Of a DNA stretch of 14,830 nt, positions 9,309-14,830 are shown one piece after another; positions within the stretch are counted from its first letter, which is position 1, and each line of letters opens with the position of its first letter. The translations under genes and the position numbers were made by a program. Location of the stretch: NCBI GenBank assembly GCA_018524725.1, contig JAEUWP010000216.1:1-14830 (forward strand), given 5' to 3'. Source of the stretch: Podaxis mareebaensis. Its lineage: Eukaryota; Basidiomycota; Agaricomycetes; Agaricales; Agaricaceae. Under the pieces are notes generated by a model, which saw nothing but the letters and a program-made list of their open reading frames with translations, was not told where the DNA came from and did not search any database.

Positions 9309-11482
9309 ATGGCAGGAAGCAACGATCCTCGTAGACAGGTGAAGTCCCTTGCCAAGCCGCTGCTAAATCACAAGCCACTCATTCCGCTCTGACATCACCA
9401 TTTGATGCCAGGGGCTACGAGACTGACGGAGGATGAAAGTCGAAAAAGAAGTAGACAAAGGATGCTTAGGAAGAGGAGGACGTGAAAAACACCAAGGGTC
9501 TGTTCTTCCGCCTAGAGAACAAGTTGCTGAAAGGGGATTTGGATAAGGGGGACTTGGTGGAGAGCAAGGACGAGGAGCTGCCTGCATTGCCTATCGCAGA
9601 GAGATTTGCGACAACATTAAATAGAGATACTGGTGCACCCATGATGTGTCTCGGATCTCTCGGAGGCAGTGAAGGGCGACTCAGGATGGACCTTGGGCTT
9701 GGAATGTCTGGGGATATGTTTTCGACAGCGTCCTCACCCTCACAGACAAGTAGACCTGCATCACCAACCATTACTCCATCATTGGCGACGATCGCACAAT
9801 CACCCGCTTTGCCTGCCTCGGCTAGTCTATCCCTTCCGCAACCACAGCTACAATCGCATACATCCAATTCGAAAAAAAAGCCAATGATTTCATTTCCTCC
9901 GATGCGTACAGGTCTTGATCTCAGCTCCACTGCTGGCTCTGGCATCCCCAATGCCCTGAAGTGGTGGTTACTCCTCCAAGTCCTACGCCCCCAACCACGG
10001 CGGTATCAGGTGTTCCAAGCACGCCACACCATCTGGGGCCTACAGATCTTCTCAGTGATCCTCCTCAATCGCCTTCCCACCCCTTACTCTCGCATCAACA
10101 GTCCCAACCACAAGGTGGTCTGTCGAGACAAGTTTCCTTGTCGACCCTGCATGCTGACACACCCATCACTGGTCGGACGTCACCTATTCCGATGGCGCAT
10201 TCAACATCACCACTTCCATCATCGGGTCGTATTTCGTCCATGCCCTGCAGCCTGACGGTAACCCTAGGATCACCGCCTTCAGGAAGACATTCACATTCAC
10301 ATGGTCCACCGAGCAAGTTTTCCCATTATGATATTCCACCACCAAGCCCACTGCCGTTCAGTGCTTCGCCTCGTGTTCCCACTGTTACTGATGCTGCGGC
10401 AACCCAGAATGAAAACTTGAGCACGAATGTGGATACCGCGGTGATGTGGATTGCCGTTGCCATCACCTTTGCTGGTGATGTCCCCGAGTTTCAAAGGCAG
10501 TGGTGCTGGTGGAAATGGAAGTGGGAAAGCGGTGGTGTTCCACCGACGAGTTTTAATCCTTCGTCTGCGGCTGCCGGAAGTGCGTTGAGGGTGAGGGTAC
10601 AAAAGCAGCTGAGCCAGCAGGGTGTTCCACCACTTCCGCTGGTGCGAGCACTGGGACCTGTGCGAATACAAATGGGACTACGAATGGAGCTTTGAACATC
10701 CTGTTATCAATATGCCCAACGCGAACAGGAGCACCAGTATCTGAGGCAGAGAGTCCCCCTTCCCTGTCTTCCCCATCTCCAGCAACCGTAACAAACTCCC
10801 GTTACACACTAATAATCTCTCCGTTAGGACCAATACCTCTCTGCTGCTATGTACAACGTCCCCTAGATCTGCTTGGGAAGACGATGTGTCCGATAAACTT
10901 AGTAGCCACCATGAAAAGGAGGACCATGACGGGATGGAGAATGTTAGAGGCGTGCTTGCGAAAGTTTAGAAAGTTGAGAACTGATGACGGGTGGAGGAAG
11001 ATGGAGGAAGAGCAAGAAGCCGGTGTTATTGTTAGTAGGAGACCCTCACTCATGGATACGCCATTTTACCCCTCCTCGGAAATCTCAAACAGCTCACTAA
11101 GCCAGTTTCCAAACATTTCCCGCAATTCAGGGTAGGAGAAAGCAGACTTGTGCAGTGGGCACAGGAGGACATGACGCTGAATGGAGATGAGGATTTCATG
11201 GTCAACAGGTCAGGCGCCGAACATGGGTGGAGTGATTTAGACGAATACGTCCCGTTGAAGACCAGCCCTGTGAATTCAGTATTTGGTCGTGGTATTGGGG
11301 CAAGTCCTCGTGTGAGTGCGCATTGGAGTTACTCGACGTATGGGAGTGTGCCGTTTGAGGGATTGGATGTGGATGAGAGCGAGGTAGACATGGGACCTGC
11401 ACCTGAGGGTGGTGTGAGGAGGTTTATTAGGACTGCATCCGAGACTGCGACGACGAGAGTCAAGGGTCTGTTTCGGCGATGA
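9309..11482 (+). pseudogene. Ser/Pro-rich hypothetical protein gene with multiple frameshifts
   Basis: A frame from an ATG at 9309 (MAGSNDPRRQVKSLAKPLLN) stops at 9390-9392. Protein-like sequence resumes from ~9482 (KNTKGLFFRLENKLLKGDLD, then Ser/Thr/Pro-rich). Near 9957 the sensible reading moves by one base to VVVTPPSPTPPTTAVSG and continues to ~10440. Near 10630 it moves again to AGASTGTCANTNGTTNGAL. Around 10830-10950 the frame SPRSAWEDDVSDKLSSHHEK is best, then MEEEQEAGVIVSRRPSLMD (10980-11120). The last segment (~11130-11482) reads VQWAQEDMTLNGDEDF ... TYGSVPFEGLDVDESEVDMG ... ASETATTRVKGLFRR and a stop at 11480-11482. Some breaks could be introns, but there are no convincing donor/acceptor pairs at the 9957 or 10630 shifts. 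No domain is recognised; it is low-complexity, probably disordered, with a conserved-looking acidic C-terminus. It lies in the same direction as RAD17. Confidence 0.5.
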
Positions 11483-12203
11483 ACATTGATGAAATAATGG
11501 ATATTGGATTGTGTGAGCAAATACATGGTATTTTGGTAATCGTAATAGTGTAGAGTATCTTGCTTCTGTTCGGCTTCGTACTGATATGTTCCTTCTTTAT
11601 TGGATGGTTGTTTATGTAGTTGCATACGACTCCAAGTGCCTGCTCTCTCGAGGTGAAAAAAGACTTGCACATTCCAGGTCTATCCTGGTGTACTAGGGCT
11701 CCAGGCTTGTTTCTGTGGTATTGACGTGGGATTGAATGAGGAACCTCTTCGCGCGGTAAAGTCATGCGGAAGGGAAAATTAAAGTGCTAGGGAGTTGACA
11801 GAACACAGTGATTGTCAGAATATCGGGGGTGACCAGAATCGTCAGAAACGTTCGGAGCCGAATTGGATCCGACGTGATAGTGATCCATGAACGGGCAGAT
11901 ACCGGAAGGATGCGGCATGGCAAGTCTTAGCGCCGTCGCATCGGCGCGAGTCATAGGTATTTTATGCATGAGAAATCGAAATATTGGGAGGTTATCCCCG
12001 TGACAGACCCCAGTACCAAAGAATCTGAAATAACCGCTGGCGTCGTAGGACAGTGTAGTATTCATGTACTCTATTCCCCGCCATGTTAATCAGCCTAAAC
12101 ATGAAGTCTCATTGCCAGATGCTTGAGCAAGTCCAAACCCTATGGCTATCCAGACCTATGTACCTTTTATGTGACAAATACTAACCGCTACGCAACAATT
12201 CTA
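11483..12203. other. Intergenic region left of the MITE
   Basis: Contains the left copy of a 32-bp inverted repeat (11832-11863) and a small GC hairpin (GCGCCG/CGGCGC near 11930). A 92-codon minus-strand frame here (12065-11787) shows no recognisable domain and is not called. Confidence 0.4.
11832..11863 (+). repeat. Left copy of a 32-bp inverted repeat
   Basis: Starts ACCAGAATCGTCAGAAACGT and ends GGAGCCGAAT. It matches the reverse complement of 13036-13067 at 31 of 32 positions; weaker similarity continues ~12 nt outward. The pair could be the termini of a non-autonomous DNA transposon, but no target-site duplication is visible. Confidence 0.75.
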
Positions 12204-12228
12204 CAGTCGACGCTCTTATAACTGATAG
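12204..12228 (+). repeat. Left terminal inverted repeat of the MITE
   Basis: CAGTCGACGCTCT followed by TATAACTGATAG, preceded by the target-site TA. Confidence 0.85.
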
Positions 12229-12231
12229 TTG

Positions 12232-12279
12232 TCAAAACCGATAATCTGCCGTAACTGATAGGTGAAGGCTGTGACCGAG
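12232..12279 (+). repeat. Subterminal direct repeat, left copy
   Basis: 48 nt beginning TCAAAACCGATAATCTGCC. It matches 12847-12894 near the other end of the MITE in the same orientation at about 39 of 48 positions. Confidence 0.7.
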
Positions 12280-12846
12280 TTGGTTAGCAGGGATTTGGAC
12301 CCCATATCCGATAATCTGTAGTATCCGATAACTGATAGGTCATTCGGAGACCCAAAACTGATAGTGCCGGTCCAGCACCAGTCTATCATCTTTGAGTACA
12401 CTGAACAGAAACTGGATTTGGATGGGCAAAATATGAAATTAAAAGAACCATAAGCTCAAACAACACTGAAATCCTGAAGACGAAAACTGTACTGACAGGA
12501 TGGTTTCAGATCAGGAGATTTTTGAAGCCATTATGGGAGTATGAAATGCGGAGCAAATGGATAGTGAAATTGATATGCGTACGAGCAAGCCCGACGATGG
12601 CCTGACTGATCCAACCCCCACCCGTCGTGATTTCATCCAAGAACAAATGCTCATCAATCACTTCCTCACTCCCACAGACCACCTCCACTTGGCTAACAGC
12701 TTGAGAATGCCTTAAGGGCCTTTTCTTGGGAAGTTCATGCTGCACAAGCCATCTCCCTTAGGGATACTCGTAAATAATGGGCATTTGTGTCATTCTTCAG
12801 TCAAATAAATTTGTCGAAATTTTTATTACATAATATACACCCTCTT

Positions 12847-12894
12847 TCAAAACCAATACTCTGCCATAACTGATAGCTGGGGGTCGTGACGGAG
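12847..12894 (+). repeat. Subterminal direct repeat, right copy
   Basis: 48 nt beginning TCAAAACCAATACTCTGCC, the partner of 12232-12279. It lies directly inside the right terminal inverted repeat. Confidence 0.7.
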
Positions 12895-12896
12895 GG

Positions 12897-12921
12897 CTAT
12901 CGGTTAAGAGAGCGTCGACTG
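12897..12921 (-). repeat. Right terminal inverted repeat of the MITE
   Basis: Read on the minus strand: CAGTCGACGCTCT followed by CTTAACCGATAG. The target-site TA follows at 12922-12923. Confidence 0.85.
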
Positions 12922-13035
12922 TATGAAAATACGGCTTTCGCTTGTCCCTGTCACCGGAGGTTTCCGCACAGCCGTCCTTGGGCCACTACCATCACCGGCC
13001 CCATGCCTTTATCGTAATGTTGTCATGACGTTCTT

Positions 13036-13067
13036 ATTCGGCTCCTAACGTTTCTGACGATTCTGGT
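13036..13067 (-). repeat. Right copy of the 32-bp inverted repeat
   Basis: The reverse complement matches 11832-11863 at 31 of 32 positions. This copy lies ~120 bp upstream of the RAD17 ATG, inside its likely promoter region. Confidence 0.75.
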
Positions 13068-13151
13068 ATGCCCTCGAATAATATCTAATGCAGAAATACG
13101 ATGCAATGTGCTCAATTAGAGTCACGGGACATGTTCAGGTGACATCAATTG

Positions 13152-13157
13152 ACGCGT
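13152..13157 (+). promoter_or_regulatory. ACGCGT (MluI cell-cycle box-like) upstream of RAD17
   Basis: ACGCGT ends 31 bp before the RAD17 ATG. In yeasts this hexamer is bound by MBF/DSC1 and drives G1/S expression of replication and repair genes. The sequence match is certain. Its use here is inference, and a single hexamer can occur by chance. Confidence 0.4.
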
Positions 13158-13188
13158 CCGTCCGTCACATCTACAACATGCTCCTCCA

Positions 13189-14830
13189 ATGGCTCCAAGC
13201 TCTCAAAAGTCCACTCAGAAGAAACCACAAAAGGCGAAACCTGCAGTCGTTAAGCTAGCCACGACAAGTTTCAGCCAACCACTATCGACCTCACAGAAAC
13301 GGTTCAACCCTCTCACAGCTGTACGTCTCAAGTCATTTTGTGATCTTGAGGCAAGCTGAAGTTTTGCTCTGTTTTTCAGTATAATCTACAGGCTCCCTCT
13401 GTATCACAGGTGCCTCCCTCACAAGAACCTCCAGCCAAGAGACGCAAAGGGAAAGAAAAAGCTATTGATGATGATTTCGATGAGGAACAAGTTCATGGTG
13501 CGTTCCATCCGATTCGTAGTCTTTCTTGTGCTTATGATTCCAAAGTCACAGATGATAGACTATGGGTGGACATATATGAACCAACCACTGAGGCAAGTCC
13601 ATCCGTGGTTCCCCTTTTGCGCAAAATTCATTCTTCGATATAGGCTGATCTTGCTGTCCATGTACGGAAAGTTGAGGATGTGCGACGGTGGTTCATGGAA
13701 GCTTTTGAAGGTGGTCCTTCGGGGAAGCTGCAACGATACAGGGTGCGTTCTGGCTTATATTCCTCCTCTATTCAATCTCATGCAAATATGAACAGAGGAT
13801 CCTTGCCTTGACAGGTCCCTCAGGAACAGGAAAAACTGCAACTGTCAGAGTGCTTGCTCGTGAAATGGGTTTTGAGATTTTGGAATGGCGAAATGCCGTA
13901 GGGGAGGCTTTGTCTTCTGTCTGGGGTGTGTGCGCACCCTCCCCTATCCCACAACATCTGACACTAGGTCCGCAGACACCTTGTCCGGGTTTAACGAGGA
14001 CTACGAGTCCACGTTCACCAAGTTTGAAGCATTTCTCAATAAAGCCATAACCTGCCGTAGCATCTTCCCAGACCCGTCCCCCTCAACTTCCACCTCTCTA
14101 TCATCCACTCCCACTCTCACCCAACGGAAAACCAGCCCCCACAACTCGTCGGCGAAACACGTAATCCTACTAGAAGACCTGCCAAACATCCTACACCCCC
14201 AAACTCGAGCCCAATTCCATTCTGCTCTTCGTGCCTTCGTCGAGACAACATCACAATCCGACTATCCTGCACCAATTGTGATCGTCATAAGTGATGCTAC
14301 AGTGTGCGGTGAGACGCGGGACGAGTTGCTAACAAGTGGGGGTGGTGCTGGCGGGTATGCTTGGGGTCGAGAAATGGGCGACATACTTGATATTCGGACT
14401 GTGTTACCTAGGGACTTGTTAGGGAGTCCCTATGTCTGACAAATCGCGTACGTCATCCTCCTCACGATTCTCGTTATTGATATGTTCATGAATGTGTAGG
14501 TTCAACCCAGTCGCACCAACTCTGATGAAGAAAGCCTTGACAGGACTTGTTGACCGACACTTCTCTCCCACCAAAGCCAGAATCTCTCCATCTCAGTCTC
14601 GTCTGGTTGCTCCAACGAAAGAAACCATCGATATGATCGTCGAATCTGCCAATGGGGACATAAGAAGCGCGATTATGGCACTCCAGTTCAGCTGTATACC
14701 GGGCAGGAGAAAGAAGCGCGCCCCTGCGTCGACAGTGTTGGTGGAGGCCACCACGAAGCGGGAGTCCAGCTTAGCTCTATTTCATTTGCTTGGAAAAGTT
14801 CTGTATAACAAACGTAGGTCCTTTTTCTGA
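13189..14830 (+). CDS. RAD17: Checkpoint clamp loader subunit Rad17, 5' part, in-frame TGA
   Basis: Rad17 replaces Rfc1 in the clamp loader that places the 9-1-1 ring on damaged DNA in the nucleus and activates the ATR/Mec1 checkpoint. Exons: 13189-13320, 13380-13592, 13644-13742, 13796-13925, 13976-14447, 14500-14813; a GTAGGT donor at 14814 suggests the gene continues beyond the edge. About 453 codons are present. Motifs: the N-terminal LWVDIYEPTTEADLAVH (105-121), Walker A GPSGTGKT (155-162), Walker B-like VILLEDLPN (254-262), FNPVAPTLMKKAL after residue 349, and sensor-2-like NGDIRSAIMALQF (400-412). The start is the first ATG (MAPSSQKSTQKK). A basic KRRKGKEK near residue 63 may be a nuclear signal. 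Oddities are a GC-AG intron 2, Ile at 109 where RFC-like proteins usually have Lys (DKYxP), and an in-frame TGA at codon 346 (14437-14439). The 13926-13975 intron is the best of two choices. Confidence 0.9.
13593..13643 (+). other. GC-AG intron of RAD17
   Basis: The 51-nt intron starts GCAAGT after exon end GAG and ends ATATAG. Splicing here joins PTTE to ADLAVH exactly as the Rad17 family requires. The unspliced frame stops at 13641-13643, and using the nearby GT instead gives an immediate stop. AG|GCAAGT is the usual strong context of GC donors. Confidence 0.8.
14437..14439 (+). other. In-frame TGA in RAD17 exon 5
   Basis: The frame reads LLGSPYV, TGA, QI, then a GTACGT donor at 14448 and AFNPVAPT in the next exon. 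Both sides fit the family (strand before the FNPxAP motif), so the stop lies within real coding sequence. A CGA (Arg) to TGA change is the simplest origin. Confidence 0.7.

Larger units (their letters stand above)
12204..12921. mobile_element. Non-autonomous Tc1/mariner (pogo-like) MITE, 718 bp
   Basis: Terminal inverted repeats start CAGTCGACGCTCT at both ends and match at 22 of 25 positions (12204-12228 against 12921-12897). TA flanks both ends (12202-12203 and 12922-12923), the target duplication of the Tc1/mariner/pogo superfamily. The 9-mer AACTGATAG occurs five times (12220, 12253, 12330, 12356, 12868), as subterminal transposase-binding repeats often do. No DDE transposase can be read; a 79-codon minus-strand frame (12745-12506) shows none of its motifs. 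It must have been moved by a transposase from elsewhere. It sits 266 bp upstream of the RAD17 start codon. Confidence 0.85.

Noticed and set aside
9466..9951. Minus-strand frame of 161 codons
   Set aside because: Antisense shadow of the Ser/Pro-rich plus-strand segment.
11787..12065. Minus-strand frame of 92 codons
   Set aside because: No recognisable domain, and it overlaps the 32-bp repeat. It cannot be supported as a gene.
12482..12494. Third copy of GAAAACTGTACTG, also present in both LTRs
   Set aside because: A single 13-mer match outside LTR context can occur by chance in a window of this size.
12506..12745. Minus-strand frame of 79 codons within the MITE, considered as a transposase remnant
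   Set aside because: No DDE/D, helix-turn-helix or CENP-B-like motif can be seen.
1..14830. CRISPR arrays, tRNA or rRNA genes
   Set aside because: No regularly spaced repeats, cloverleaf sequences or conserved rRNA segments were seen on either strand.

Overview
The window looks like nuclear DNA of a basidiomycete fungus, most likely an agaricomycete. The only well-preserved gene is a eukaryotic checkpoint gene (RAD17) with many introns of 50-59 nt. The rest resembles the transposon load of a repeat-rich mushroom genome: non-LTR (LINE), two kinds of LTR retroelement, and a Tc1/mariner (pogo-like) MITE. The species cannot be told from the sequence.

Layout. Positions 1-646 (minus) hold an open but probably frameshifted Ser/Pro-rich protein of unknown family that runs off the left edge. 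Positions ~733-1503 (plus) hold a LINE endonuclease fragment. It stops abruptly next to an LTR-like block (~1516-2812). Positions 2813-6459 form an internal region whose main content is a degraded multi-exon coiled-coil/Cys-rich gene on the minus strand (5638-3320), antisense to the LTRs. A purine tract and a well-delimited LTR follow (6460-7708, TGTTA...TAACA). Next comes a truncated Copia-type element on the minus strand: LTR 8382-8968 with perfect 9-bp terminal inverted repeats, then a Gag start at 8323 that decays near 7900.

From 9309 to 11482 there is a Ser/Pro-rich gene of unknown function with at least four frame changes, apparently a pseudogene. Positions 11483-13188 are intergenic. 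They contain a 718-bp TA-flanked pogo-like MITE (12204-12921) and a 32-bp inverted-repeat pair (11832-11863 and 13036-13067, 31/32 identical) that brackets it. RAD17 runs from 13189 past the right edge. Its exons, Walker A, Walker B-like and other AAA+ clamp-loader motifs are clear, but there is one in-frame TGA (14437-14439) and one GC-AG intron.

The genes do not form a pathway. The common theme is decay: four of the five premature stops in recognisable frames would be restored by undoing a C-to-T change at a CGA codon, and the fifth at CAA. This suggests methylation- or RIP-like mutation pressure. The most unusual structure is the intron-bearing antisense gene between two related LTRs.
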